This document shows, piece by piece, positions 50,162 through 58,592 of a stretch of DNA of 64,000 bases. Position 1 is the first letter of the stretch. The number at the start of each line of letters is the position of its first letter. This stretch comes from Archaeoglobus veneficus SNP6 (GTDB lineage: Archaea; Halobacteriota; Archaeoglobi; Archaeoglobales; Archaeoglobaceae). A program made the position numbers and the translations under genes. Under the pieces are notes generated by a model. It was not told the origin of the DNA. It did not search any database and worked only from the letters and a program-made list of their open reading frames with translations. The DNA is taken from NCBI RefSeq assembly GCF_000194625.1, contig NC_015320.1, positions 1,472,612 to 1,536,611 of the forward strand, written 5' to 3'.

Positions 50162-50863
50162 TCAGCCCATCCTCTCAACTATCTGTCTCCTCACTGCCGG
50201 TTTTTTCTTTGCTATATCCCTGAGCACAGATTCAAAGCTTTCGCCAGGAGGAACACTCACACAAAGAAAAACACCAGTTCTTCCAACCTCGCGCCTTCTT
50301 TCGAGGACCCTCATCCGCTCCTCGACGATATCAATACTCACGTTGAGAATTTTCGCCACTTCACTGGGCTGCATTTCATTGATAGGTACCTCTTCGTGTC
50401 CGCGTTCGTTGGGGAGAATCAGAACGAGTCGCTTATCAACCCCCGCTGCCCGTACTCCTTTAAGCAGCTCATCGTAGCCAATGCAGCCCCCGAATCTGTA
50501 GAAATCGAGTTCTCTATCCTTCATTTTAACAAGGGGGAAACTAACAGTAATTGACTCATCAACGATTAGCTCACCCTTTATCGCGTAGTTTGGTGTGGCC
50601 TGAACTATCCGCCTGTCCATGTAATCGACGGCAAGCTCAATCAGGTACGAGGGGCAAAGTTGCGGGACAAATATATCTATGTCACTCGTCGGGCTTACAT
50701 CTCCTCTCGCGACACTACCATATAGAATTGGTCTGAACCCGGCCCTTACGAGGTTTTCCATTATTTTTTTCGCTTCCTCCCTCTTACGTTCGAGCAGCTT
50801 CCAGTGCTCCTCGCTGTAAACTACGTTCTTTCTGCTTCCAAAGGTTGCTGTCTTGCCTCTCAT
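50162..50863 (-). CDS. Predicted nucleotidyltransferase with helix-turn-helix
   Basis: The 233-residue protein has a Pol-beta-type nucleotidyltransferase motif, ILYGSVARGDVSPTSDIDIFV, with GS and two Asp, then VKMKDRELDFYRFGGCIGYDELLKG and a C-terminal helix-turn-helix (MQPSEVAKILNVSIDIVEERM). This is an archaeal family with no proven target; RNA or small-molecule adenylylation is possible. It overlaps the end of cutA by four bases and so is co-transcribed with it. Confidence 0.85.
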   Translation of the reverse strand: MRGKTATFGSRKNVVYSEEHWKLLERKREEAKKIMENLVRAGFRPILYGSVARGDVSPTSDIDIFVPQLCPSYLIELAVDYMDRRIVQATPNYAIKGELIVDESITVSFPLVKMKDRELDFYRFGGCIGYDELLKGVRAAGVDKRLVLILPNERGHEEVPINEMQPSEVAKILNVSIDIVEERMRVLERRREVGRTGVFLCVSVPPGESFESVLRDIAKKKPAVRRQIVERMG

Positions 50864-51174
50864 TCCTCCTCAACTGTCTCGTCTATCCAGTTCAGGAATT
50901 CTCTAAGGCCGTCCTCGACAGCGAAGGCACAGATACAAGGAGTTGAATAGCTGTGCAGGCTTTTTATCTCTTCCTTCAGCTCGCTAAGCTTCTCAGACTT
51001 TGTTTTTATAATCATGGCGAATTCGAGGGCATTCTCGATCCTGCCTTCCCACCAGAACATGGATGAGATCGGAAAGACATTAACACACGCAGCAAGCTTT
51101 TTTTCGAGTACATGCCTCGCTATCTTCCTCGCCTCCTCAAGACTCGAAGCTGTGACGTAAACGAAAACGTACAT
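50860..51174 (-). CDS. cutA: CutA divalent-cation tolerance protein
   Basis: The 104-residue product has the CutA trimer pattern: VYVTASSLEEARKIARHVLEKKLAACVNVFP in parts, SMFWWEGRIENALEFAMIIKT and LHSYSTPCICAF. CutA is widely conserved and binds copper or other cations; its role is not settled. The nucleotidyltransferase gene follows with an ATGA overlap. The region from 51175 to 51315 upstream carries only promoter-like AT-rich sequence. Confidence 0.95.
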   Translation of the reverse strand: MYVFVYVTASSLEEARKIARHVLEKKLAACVNVFPISSMFWWEGRIENALEFAMIIKTKSEKLSELKEEIKSLHSYSTPCICAFAVEDGLREFLNWIDETVEEE

Positions 51175-51315
51175 ACTCCTGCCTTAATCCCATGTTTTAA
51201 AACTCTTTGGATGCATAGGCCTATGGCATGAAGGTAATGCAGATAGCTGCGTCGAGAAAAAAGTCATTTAATAGAGGAGGGCAAGTATATAAACCCCTTC
51301 GATAAGCAAGTGCCA

Positions 51316-52806
51316 ATGCTCTCTCCAGCAGGTATTGCCATCGTCGTAATAATCGTGTACTGGAGCATCGTGGAGTATCTCAAATCGAAGGGTATTCTCG
51401 AGAAGTACGGGATATCCTCCATCGGCCCGGTACTCATGGTAAGAACGAAGAGGGGACTTGACACCCTCGAAAAACTCTCGAGACCAAAGAAGTTCTGGAG
51501 GATTGTTGCCGACGCAGGAATTCCTGCAGTTTTTGCGGGAATGATATTCATGTTCCTCTTAATAATCGCGATGGATGTCGTTCTGTTCACATCTCCTCCA
51601 CCACCATCGCCGGTAACCGAGCCGAGGAACATGCTGCTTATTCCGTGGGTAAACACCCTCTTCCCTCCCGAGTACCTGCTGTTAGGCCTTATTGTCACGC
51701 TTATAGTCCACGAACTCGGCCATGCGATACTTTGCAGGGTTGAGGGTGTGAGAGTCAAAGCTCTCGGCGTTCTGCTGGCAATCGTTCCCATTGGTGGCTT
51801 TGCAGAGCCGGACGAGAAGGAATTGGTGGAGAATACAACAAGGATACAGAGGATAAGGATATACTCCGCAGGTGTCATAAGCAACTTTATTGTTGCAATC
51901 ATAGCATTCTCGGCGTTCTTCTACCTCCTCAACTTCGTTTCACCCCTTGTAGTCGTTGTTGGAGCAGACAACACCACTGAGTTGAAGACGGGAGATATAA
52001 TCTACGAGATTAACGGCGTAAAAGTCAGAACTCCCGAGGACGTCACTGATGCGCTGCTTAAAGGAGATGATGTCATAATCAAGGCTGACGGAAAGGTAGT
52101 TACTCTCCCAAAGATAGCCGGAGTTAAAATAGTCGATCTGTACCCTGAGTACCCTGCTGCGAAGGCGGGACTGAAGAAAGGGATGATAATATACAGAATA
52201 AATGATACAGAAACGCCAACACTGTACGCCTTCAAGAAATTCATGGACTCCACTAAACCCGGCCAGACGCTTTCAGTGTTCGTTTACAATAACGGAAGTA
52301 AAGAAGTCTACAACGTAACTCTTGCCAAGTCTCCTTACGGCGATTCCGGCTTTCTCGGAGTCGTTATCGAGGAGTACATCTCTGGGGTTAGTCTTGGATA
52401 CTCAGAAGTTGTTTTAAGTCAGCTCAAGAGCCTTCCGTCAAAGCTGACAACAGTCCACGGCTGGCTTACCGTCGTTGCAATGCCTCTCGGTTTCAAGGGT
52501 TTTGGTGGCGAAGCGTCGAAGTACTTCGAGCCAGTAATCCTTGGAGATGGGCTGTTCTACATACTTAACACCCTCTACTGGATTGGTTGGATAAACTTCT
52601 ATGTCGGTCTGTTCAACTGCCTGCCGGCAATTCCCCTCGATGGTGGGAGGATATTTCATGAATCCTTTACTGCTCTGCTTAGCAGAAGATTCGGAGAGAG
52701 AGGAGAACAGATGTCTATGAAGACAGTCAGATACCTGGCCTACATCGTCTTCGCATCTATACTCCTCTCCGCAATTATACCAAACATCTCGGGGTTCCTC
52801 AAATGA
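51316..52806 (+). CDS. Site-2 membrane metalloprotease with PDZ domains
   Basis: The 496-residue membrane protein has HExxH in IVHELGHAILC near residue 137, two PDZ-like parts (about 215-330), and the second metal motif NCLPAIPLDGGRIFH. It should cleave membrane-spanning anti-regulators within the bilayer. ATG 51316 is set by AGTATATAAACC about 26 bases upstream and lack of a ribosome site; a GTG at 51310 is in frame. TtuA-like gene overlaps the end by four bases. Confidence 0.88.
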   Translation: MLSPAGIAIVVIIVYWSIVEYLKSKGILEKYGISSIGPVLMVRTKRGLDTLEKLSRPKKFWRIVADAGIPAVFAGMIFMFLLIIAMDVVLFTSPPPPSPVTEPRNMLLIPWVNTLFPPEYLLLGLIVTLIVHELGHAILCRVEGVRVKALGVLLAIVPIGGFAEPDEKELVENTTRIQRIRIYSAGVISNFIVAIIAFSAFFYLLNFVSPLVVVVGADNTTELKTGDIIYEINGVKVRTPEDVTDALLKGDDVIIKADGKVVTLPKIAGVKIVDLYPEYPAAKAGLKKGMIIYRINDTETPTLYAFKKFMDSTKPGQTLSVFVYNNGSKEVYNVTLAKSPYGDSGFLGVVIEEYISGVSLGYSEVVLSQLKSLPSKLTTVHGWLTVVAMPLGFKGFGGEASKYFEPVILGDGLFYILNTLYWIGWINFYVGLFNCLPAIPLDGGRIFHESFTALLSRRFGERGEQMSMKTVRYLAYIVFASILLSAIIPNISGFLK

Positions 52807-53705
52807 AGTGCAAGAAGTGCGGAAAGAGGGCAGTTGAAAAGCTGAAACCCTATGGTATCGCTCTCTGCAGAGATTGTTACGTTGAGTTCTATGAGGGACT
52901 CGTGGAAAGAAGCTTCAAGAAGTTCGGAATTGTGAAGAGAGGCGAAAAGGTGCTTGCATGTGTTTCGGGAGGCAAGGATAGCTCTGCAATGCTTGGAGTT
53001 CTGAGCAGGCTATCAGAAAAGCTCGACTTTGAGGTTGAAGCACTGCACATTGACCTTGGAATTGGAGAATATTCCAAGAAGTCCATGAAAACAGTCGAAG
53101 AGCTTTGCGGAGTTCTCGGCATTAAGCTCCATGTCATCAGCGTTGCAGAGTTCGGCTTCACCATCGATGACATACCGAAAAAAACCTGTTCTGCGTGCGG
53201 AATAGTAAAGCGTTACCTGATGAACCGCTACGCGAGGCTTAACGGGTTTGATGTTGTCGCTACGGGCCACACGGCTGAAGACATAATAAGCTTCTTCTTC
53301 AAGAACTGGCTCTCCGGAAACTTTTCTTGGAGTGAGAAGTTACTGCCGAGGACGGAAAGCTTCGACGAGAGAATTGTCACGAGGATAAGACCACTCTACG
53401 ACAGGAGCGAGAAGGAGAACCTCCTCTACGTCATCTGCAGGGGGCTGCCGTTTTTACTGGATGACTGCCCCCACGCGCCCCGGGACGAGTGGAAAGAGAT
53501 AGTTTATTACATAGAGTCGAGAAAACCCGGATTTAGAAGGAACTTCGTGCTGAACCTCGCCAAGTACCTGGAAGAGAGAGTGCATGGAACCGTGGAAGTT
53601 GAGGAGAAGGAAGAGTATGGATACTGCAAGCTTTGCGGAGAGGTGACCACTTTTGATGTCTGCGCCTTCTGCAGGCTTGTAAAGAAGTTTTCGGCTAAAC
53701 CCTAA
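52803..53705 (+). CDS. TtuA/Ncs6-type tRNA 2-thiolation enzyme
   Basis: The 300-residue protein has an N-terminal zinc ribbon (CKKCGKRA, LCRDCY), PP-loop ACVSGGKDSSAMLG, the central motif CSACGIVKRYLMN, TGHTAEDI, and a C-terminal zinc ribbon (CKLCGEV, CAFCRL). It thiolates a tRNA uridine (position 54 or 34), which stabilises tRNA at high temperature. The CxxC in the middle can hold the catalytic [4Fe-4S] cluster together with a later Cys (DDCPHAP). It overlaps the S2P gene by ATGA. Confidence 0.9.
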   Translation: MKCKKCGKRAVEKLKPYGIALCRDCYVEFYEGLVERSFKKFGIVKRGEKVLACVSGGKDSSAMLGVLSRLSEKLDFEVEALHIDLGIGEYSKKSMKTVEELCGVLGIKLHVISVAEFGFTIDDIPKKTCSACGIVKRYLMNRYARLNGFDVVATGHTAEDIISFFFKNWLSGNFSWSEKLLPRTESFDERIVTRIRPLYDRSEKENLLYVICRGLPFLLDDCPHAPRDEWKEIVYYIESRKPGFRRNFVLNLAKYLEERVHGTVEVEEKEEYGYCKLCGEVTTFDVCAFCRLVKKFSAKP

Positions 53706-54174
53706 TCCTGCTCTTCAACTCCTCTATAAATATCTGAGGGTCCTCAGGAGCGATGAGGTAGTTCCTGTCTGCTTTAATCAAAACGAGCCCTTTCGTTCTT
53801 CTGGCGTAAATCCTAACGACACCGATATCCGGAACACGAAATATCCCATACCAGCCAAAAAGCCCACCAGAGCCAAAGAGTCTTATAGTCCTCCGGCTGA
53901 GTTCTTCGACATACGACACGTCTTTGATGCTGCTGTAGGGTATGAATACTCGTCCAACAACTTTCTTTATCACCACTCCCCCATCTTCGAGCAGAACTTC
54001 TTTTGGCGAGAAAGCGTAGGCAATTCCAAACACCATTATGAGGGGAAGCGCGATGTAGACTGCTATCCTTTCTATGCCGGAAATCCAGAGCCAGCAGAAG
54101 ACTGCGATGGGCACGAGAACAGCAAAAAGCGTCAGAACCTTGACGCTCCTGCCAACGGGCAGTTCGTACCTCAT
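53695..54174 (-). CDS. Membrane protein with PH-like domain
   Basis: The 159-residue product has two membrane segments (VLTLFAVLVPIAVFCWLWISG, IAVYIALPLIMVFGIAYAF) then a bPH-type domain (FIPYSSIKDVSYVEELSRRTIRLFGSGGLFGWYGIF in parts). The function is unknown. Its end overlaps the TtuA-like gene by 11 bases, and its start is ten bases from the HyuA-like stop, so it is likely in the same transcript. Confidence 0.78.
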   Translation of the reverse strand: MRYELPVGRSVKVLTLFAVLVPIAVFCWLWISGIERIAVYIALPLIMVFGIAYAFSPKEVLLEDGGVVIKKVVGRVFIPYSSIKDVSYVEELSRRTIRLFGSGGLFGWYGIFRVPDIGVVRIYARRTKGLVLIKADRNYLIAPEDPQIFIEELKSRIRV

Positions 54175-54184
54175 TGCTCAACCC

Positions 54185-55666
54185 TCACCTGAATTCGCTG
54201 CTTATCCCAGGCTCAATCTGCACAACAACATCAGCAATCATGCCCCTTCTAACGCCGCCCCTCACGACAGTGTACGAGTTGAAGTAAACGAGCCTGACAT
54301 CTTCAACGTCCTCTTCATTAGCCCCGTGGGCTATTGCAATCTCCCTAACCTTCTCCTTAGCAACCTCCACCAGCCTTTCGTCGTCGTAAGCAGCCTGGAA
54401 TTTCACAACCTCTCCGTTAAAAACCGCCCTTCTACGCTCTGTATCAAATCTTGCATAGAGTGTCAGGCTTATCCTCGATACCGCGACACCAATTGCGTTT
54501 GCTGCCTCACTGTGTTCGGGAACTACGTACTTCACTCCTGCTTTCTTTGCTATCTCGGGAGCAAGATACTTTGCGAGGAAGCCTGTGCCAATTATTTTCT
54601 CCGCCCCGATTTCCCTTATCGTTTCTGCCACTATGGACAGGTAATCCTCGATGGCCTTCTCTGCAATGTCCCTGGACTTGCACGCTGAACGAGACGCCTT
54701 TGAATCTCCAATGTCAAAGCCCACACAGTTCAGCGCATCGGTTAAAGTGAAGTGAGAGCCATGAAAGGCGAAGGAGCTACCCATCCTTACCGGCCTCAGG
54801 AAGCTATCAACGACTGAATCTCCTCCAAAGGGTATGGAAATTGAATCGACACACCTTATGAGAGTCTTTCTTCCAGCTATCTCGACCTTCTCCATAATCT
54901 TCGGCTTTCCGTCCTCTATGACGACGAAGTCCGTCGTTGTTCCACCAATATCGACAACGATGGCGTTCTTCTCCCCTGTAAGATAGCTCGCCCCTATCGC
55001 TACCGCAGCGGGGCTTGAATTGTAGAGCAGCGAAGGATTCTGAATTGCTATATCCACAGGAATGATGCCGCCGTCTCCTTTGTAAAAAAAGAACTCCTTA
55101 GAGTACTTGCCGACGAGTTTTGCAAGATCTGTAACAGTCTTCTTTATCTTGGCATTAACCACAGCAGTGTTTACACGCAAAGGAAAGTTCAGCTCTCCGA
55201 TGGGGTAGCTTAGAGCTATGCAGTCTTCGTTGTAGCGGTTGAGTGCAATTCTATACACCTTCTTTTCGAGCTCTGGGTTCCTGACGGAGAATTTTCCAGC
55301 GATAGCAACGTTTTCCACCCTGCTTTCTTCAATTACCTTCCTCACTTCCGCCTCGTCAATGTCTTCAACGACATCGCCTCTGTGACTCGTAAAGCCTCGG
55401 AGCACGCTGCCGTATGAGGAATAGTTGAGTCCAGGGCCGGGGATAAGGAGGACGAGTGTGGGTATTTCGTGATACCTGCTCAGAATGAGGTTGAGTGGAA
55501 GAGATGTGCTTACGATGAGCTTTTCCTTCCCGAGGTCTGCAACGCCAGATAGCCTTTTCAACACTTCCCCGATACCAGCCTCGTTCGGGAGCTTGATTGT
55601 TGTTATCTCCTCATTAACGATGGCCGCATCGGTGTTTGTCCCCCCGATGTCTATGCCAACAACCAT
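54185..55666 (-). CDS. Hydantoinase/oxoprolinase-family (HyuA-like) protein
   Basis: The 493-residue product has the ASKHA phosphate motifs MVVGIDIGGTNTDAAIV and AIVVDIGGTTTDFVVIEDG, and is archaeal HyuA-like. Members hydrolyse hydantoins or 5-oxoproline with ATP, or act as acetone/acetophenone carboxylase subunits; substrate unknown. ATG 55666 is set by a TATA box centred 26 bases upstream that is also centred 27 bases before the divergent methyltransferase start. The open frame to 55831 covers that gene and is not used. Confidence 0.85.
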   Translation of the reverse strand: MVVGIDIGGTNTDAAIVNEEITTIKLPNEAGIGEVLKRLSGVADLGKEKLIVSTSLPLNLILSRYHEIPTLVLLIPGPGLNYSSYGSVLRGFTSHRGDVVEDIDEAEVRKVIEESRVENVAIAGKFSVRNPELEKKVYRIALNRYNEDCIALSYPIGELNFPLRVNTAVVNAKIKKTVTDLAKLVGKYSKEFFFYKGDGGIIPVDIAIQNPSLLYNSSPAAVAIGASYLTGEKNAIVVDIGGTTTDFVVIEDGKPKIMEKVEIAGRKTLIRCVDSISIPFGGDSVVDSFLRPVRMGSSFAFHGSHFTLTDALNCVGFDIGDSKASRSACKSRDIAEKAIEDYLSIVAETIREIGAEKIIGTGFLAKYLAPEIAKKAGVKYVVPEHSEAANAIGVAVSRISLTLYARFDTERRRAVFNGEVVKFQAAYDDERLVEVAKEKVREIAIAHGANEEDVEDVRLVYFNSYTVVRGGVRRGMIADVVVQIEPGISSEFR

Positions 55667-55686
55667 TGGCGAGGATGCTACATACT

Positions 55687-55698
55687 GGTATATAAACG
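55687..55698. promoter_or_regulatory. Shared palindromic TATA box for two divergent leaderless genes
   Basis: GGTATATAAAC contains TATATA at 55689-55694, centre 55691.5. The minus ATG is at 55666 and the plus ATG at 55719, so the box is midway, about 26-27 bases from each. Neither start has a ribosome binding site. Confidence 0.6.
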
Positions 55699-55718
55699 GA
55701 GCGATGGAAATAGCTGTG

Positions 55719-56309
55719 ATGAAGAAGGAACTGGCAATGGTCCTCGAGTCACTCGAAGGATTTCCACACCCCAAAATTAAACTTGAGCAGTATGTAACTC
55801 CTCCATCACTCGCTGCCGAGATGGCCGTCAACGCGAAGCTAATCGACGAACCAAGGCTTGTTTACGACCTTGGCTGCGGAACGGGAATGCTCGCCATTGC
55901 TGCCTCTCTTCTTGGAATGGATGCTGTTGGATTCGACATAGACATTGAAGCGCTTAAAGTGGCGAGAAAAAACGCGAAAAAGGTTGGTGTTTACGTTGAC
56001 TTCGTTGCGTGCAGAGTTAGCGACGTGAGCGTTAAAGTCAGAGCAGTAACGATAATGAACCCGCCCTTCGGAATCCAGCGGAGAAAGGCAGACAGGCCGT
56101 TTCTCGAGAAGGCCATGGAGATCTCGGACACAATCTACTCCGTGCATTCAGCAGGAAGCGAGCCATTTATTAGAAGGCTGTGTGAGGAAAAGCGCTTCGA
56201 AATAACGCACCTGTGGCGCTACAGCATACCGCTAAAGCGAACGTACTCATTCCATGAAAAAGAATTTAAGCATATTGCTGTAGAGGTCTACAGGTTGAGG
56301 AGATGCTGA
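55719..56309 (+). CDS. METTL5-like N6-adenine RNA methyltransferase
   Basis: The 196-residue protein has LEQYVTPPSLAAEMAV, motif I VYDLGCGTGMLAIAASLLG, VGFDIDIEA and catalytic NPPFGIQ (NPPF). Homologues methylate N6 of adenine in rRNA. ATG 55719 (MKKELAMV) was chosen since the TATA box is 27 bases upstream; the frame extends to 55485 over the divergent gene. The stop overlaps the csl4 start (TGATG). Confidence 0.88.
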   Translation: MKKELAMVLESLEGFPHPKIKLEQYVTPPSLAAEMAVNAKLIDEPRLVYDLGCGTGMLAIAASLLGMDAVGFDIDIEALKVARKNAKKVGVYVDFVACRVSDVSVKVRAVTIMNPPFGIQRRKADRPFLEKAMEISDTIYSVHSAGSEPFIRRLCEEKRFEITHLWRYSIPLKRTYSFHEKEFKHIAVEVYRLRRC

Positions 56310-56851
56310 TGAAATTTGTAATGCCCGGAGATAGAATCGGCCTTGTAGAGGAATACGTTACCGGAAGCGGCGTTTATGAGGAGAATGGAGAGATTTTCGC
56401 TGCCGTAGCCGGAAAGGTTGTTGTAAAGGATAGAACTGTAAGCGTCGAACCCGTGAAGAGGATTCCTCACATCAACAAAGGGGACGTTGTCCTCGGAAGG
56501 GTTGTCGATGTGAGAAACTCGATGGCCCTCATCGAGCTTGCAAGGAAGAAGGGTTTTGACCGCAGTTTGATGCACACCGGTATTGCTGCCCTGCACGTTT
56601 CAAATGTTCAGAGGGACTACCTCAAGGACATAAACGAGGCTATAAGGTACATGGACATAATCAAGGCGAGAGTCATTGACGCGGAAAACCTGAAGCTTTC
56701 CACAAAGGAGCCTGAGATGGGTGTGCTCAAGTCCCTCTGCAGTGTGTGCAAGCACGAACTCGTGAGAGAAGGGAATACTCTTAAATGCCCTAACTGCGGA
56801 AACGTGGAGAAGCGTAAGATGTCCACAGACTACGGGAAGGGTAAGTGGTAA
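56309..56851 (+). CDS. csl4: Exosome subunit Csl4
   Basis: The 180-residue protein has an N-terminal barrel (MPGDRIGLVEEYVTGSGVYEE), an S1 domain (KGDVVLGRVVDVRNSMALIEL) and a C-terminal zinc ribbon (CSVCKHEL, CPNCGN). Csl4 caps the archaeal RNA exosome. TTGAGGAG precedes ATG 56309; ATG 56303 lies inside that site. It is coupled with the METTL5-like gene before it and rpoL after it, an RNA-linked cluster. Confidence 0.94.
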   Translation: MKFVMPGDRIGLVEEYVTGSGVYEENGEIFAAVAGKVVVKDRTVSVEPVKRIPHINKGDVVLGRVVDVRNSMALIELARKKGFDRSLMHTGIAALHVSNVQRDYLKDINEAIRYMDIIKARVIDAENLKLSTKEPEMGVLKSLCSVCKHELVREGNTLKCPNCGNVEKRKMSTDYGKGKW

Positions 56852-56874
56852 CCCGTTGAGGGAGGGTGATAAGG

Positions 56875-57135
56875 ATGGAGGTTAAGATTATCGAGATGGG
56901 TGATGACTTCGTCAGGCTGCTCGTAAAAGGCGAAGACCACACGTTCCTGAACCTGCTCCAGCACTACCTGCTTGAAGATGAGGACGTCGTAGTTGCGAAA
57001 TATCACATATCTCACCCCCTCGTGGGTGAGCCAGAACTCTTCGTCAGGACGAACGGAAAGAATCCGCTGGACGCCATAAAGGAGGCCAATGAAAAGATAG
57101 CGAAGTACTGCGAGGAGCTAATTTCCCAGCTCTGA
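56875..57135 (+). CDS. rpoL: RNA polymerase subunit L
   Basis: The 86-residue protein has the Rpb11/RpoL pattern (MEVKIIEMGDDFVRLLVKGEDHTFLNLLQHYLLED in parts, HPLVGEPELFVRT, DAIKEANEKI). It forms the assembly platform with RpoD. GGAGGGTGAT precedes ATG 56875; a GTG at 56866 is inside it. It ends the METTL5-csl4-rpoL cluster. Confidence 0.96.
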   Translation: MEVKIIEMGDDFVRLLVKGEDHTFLNLLQHYLLEDEDVVVAKYHISHPLVGEPELFVRTNGKNPLDAIKEANEKIAKYCEELISQL

Positions 57136-57276
57136 TTTTTGAGTCCCATTATTGATTTTTATTACGTTTCTAAGATCCTACCAGAATCTGGGTCGAATTG
57201 AAAAAGGATGGATAGAATCGCCTCATCGCCGCGGCAATTAATAGATTTCCATTAACTCGTTTCTGAAATTTACAGC

Positions 57277-57678
57277 TTAGTCACACTCTTTATATAACCG
57301 TACACCCTTTACCCTCTCGAAATGCTTCACATTTCTCGTGTAAAGGATAGTATCGTTTTCCAGCACTATTCCTGCGATTATAACGTCTCTGAAATCCACC
57401 ACTTGTCCCTTTCTCTCCAGTTCGGCAATTATCTTCCCAGAAAGTTCTGCTGATTTGTCGGTAAATTTTAGTACTTCAAGTCGTGTTGCCAGCTCACTGA
57501 CTGCTCTAACATTCCTCTCTTTCCCGGTTTTATATGCGCCGTAGTAAAGTTCAAACAGATTTATCGTAGTTGTTGCAAGTTCAAATTCTTCTTCAAGCTT
57601 TTTGATCTTCTCTACTGCTGTAGAATCCCCTCTTAAAAAATCTATGAGAACGTCCGTATCTAAGCAGAGCGTTTCCAA
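57277..57678 (-). CDS. vapC: VapC-type PIN-domain toxin
   Basis: The product has the PIN acidic set: CLDTDVLIDFLRG (Asp), INLFELYYGAYKTG (Glu), VVDFRDVIIAGIVLEND (Asp) and YTRNVKHFERV. VapC cuts tRNA or rRNA. A TTG at 57678 after GGGGTGGGAAGC gives a start directly at the first PIN strand; a GTG at 57687 is the alternative. It overlaps the end of the vapB gene, as is usual for the pair. Confidence 0.88.
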   Translation of the reverse strand: METLCLDTDVLIDFLRGDSTAVEKIKKLEEEFELATTTINLFELYYGAYKTGKERNVRAVSELATRLEVLKFTDKSAELSGKIIAELERKGQVVDFRDVIIAGIVLENDTILYTRNVKHFERVKGVRLYKECD

Positions 57679-57893
57679 GCTTCCCACCCCTTTCTCAGCA
57701 ACTCTTTTATTTCCCGAACCTCTTCATCGCTGACTTCCCAAGAACCGGCAAGATCGCTTATCTTCCTCTTCATGAGGTACTTTATTGCATCTTCGATTGA
57801 AACGGGCTTCTTTAACTCAGCCTGCAGTTTGCCAGCTATTTCGACAAGTTTTCTGTAAGTCTCCTCACTCAATTTGATGGATTTTGTAGCCAT
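57660..57893 (-). CDS. vapB: VapB-type antitoxin
   Basis: The 77-residue protein opens MATKSIKLSEETYRKLVEIAG, a ribbon-helix-helix-like DNA-binding start, with a charged toxin-binding tail (DEEVREIKELLRKGWEAWKRS). ATG 57893 is set by AATATATTTATAC centred about 27 bases upstream, so it is probably leaderless; ATG 57902 is in frame. The longer frame to 58025 runs through the promoter. Confidence 0.82.
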   Translation of the reverse strand: MATKSIKLSEETYRKLVEIAGKLQAELKKPVSIEDAIKYLMKRKISDLAGSWEVSDEEVREIKELLRKGWEAWKRSA

Positions 57894-57894
57894 A

Positions 57895-57978
57895 GTAGTC
57901 ATTGTAGTTAAAGTAGTATAAATATATTCTGCATACCATATTGAAGAGTTTTTCGAAGACATAGATCTCATAGATCTC
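57895..57978 (-). promoter_or_regulatory. vapBC promoter with repeat elements
   Basis: The TATA box AATATATTTATAC (57917-57929, minus) has three ACTAC-like units between it and the ATG, and a tandem 9-base repeat CATAGATCT with palindromic AGATCT cores about 35-45 bases further upstream (57960-57978). Such elements are candidates for VapBC autoregulation. The rest of the region to 58085 has no gene that I can see. Confidence 0.4.
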
Positions 57979-58085
57979 AGTTTACCGGTAGAAGTTAACT
58001 TTAAACCCATACCTTCAAGAGGCAAGAATTGTAGGGAGTTCGAAAAAAGCTCGGGGAAAAATAGTCCACGTTTCGAATCGTCAAA

Positions 58086-58574
58086 TCAACCAAATATCAA
58101 TCTCAGGTAACCCACGTAGGGTATGCGGAACTTCGCAACGCCCACTATCCACTCTGGCTTTACGGGCATCGAAAGTCTGGGTTGATCGGGAATGGGATTG
58201 TGGTCACCCTTGGTTATGTAGCCGGAATGCGGTGCCGGGTCGCCATTGGGCATTTTTTCTCCCTTTTCAATCCAGTACATGGCCCTGTGGATTATTGGCG
58301 TCCTGCTTTTGTCTCCATTTGGATAGTATACTATAACATCACCGTAATCACCAAAGCTCTTATAGTCCATATTTTTTCCCTCTTCCCAAGTCACGATTTT
58401 CGTTCTTTCCGGGCTGACGAGGAAGATAACATCGCCGCGGTGCATGTGGGGTTCCATACTGCCCGATTCAACTGCAACCATGAATGGCCAAGTGCCGGTT
58501 ATGGCGATACCAACAGTAATAATAACCGCAACAGTAATTAGAGTTGAGGCAATATCCTTGATGATATCTTTCAT
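58086..58574 (-). CDS. Signal peptidase I, archaeal S26B type
   Basis: The 162-residue protein has one N-terminal membrane segment (LITVAVIITVGIAITGTW), then VESGSMEPHMHRGDVIF with the Ser nucleophile, IIHRAMYW with the His that replaces the bacterial Lys, and TKGDHNPIPD. It cuts Sec signal peptides outside the membrane. ATG 58574 is 18 bases from the divergent PolD start; its TATA box lies inside that gene. Longer frames to 58661 run into polD. Confidence 0.88.
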   Translation of the reverse strand: MKDIIKDIASTLITVAVIITVGIAITGTWPFMVAVESGSMEPHMHRGDVIFLVSPERTKIVTWEEGKNMDYKSFGDYGDVIVYYPNGDKSRTPIIHRAMYWIEKGEKMPNGDPAPHSGYITKGDHNPIPDQPRLSMPVKPEWIVGVAKFRIPYVGYLRLIFG

Positions 58575-58592
58575 GGTGGCGGAGGATGGAGA

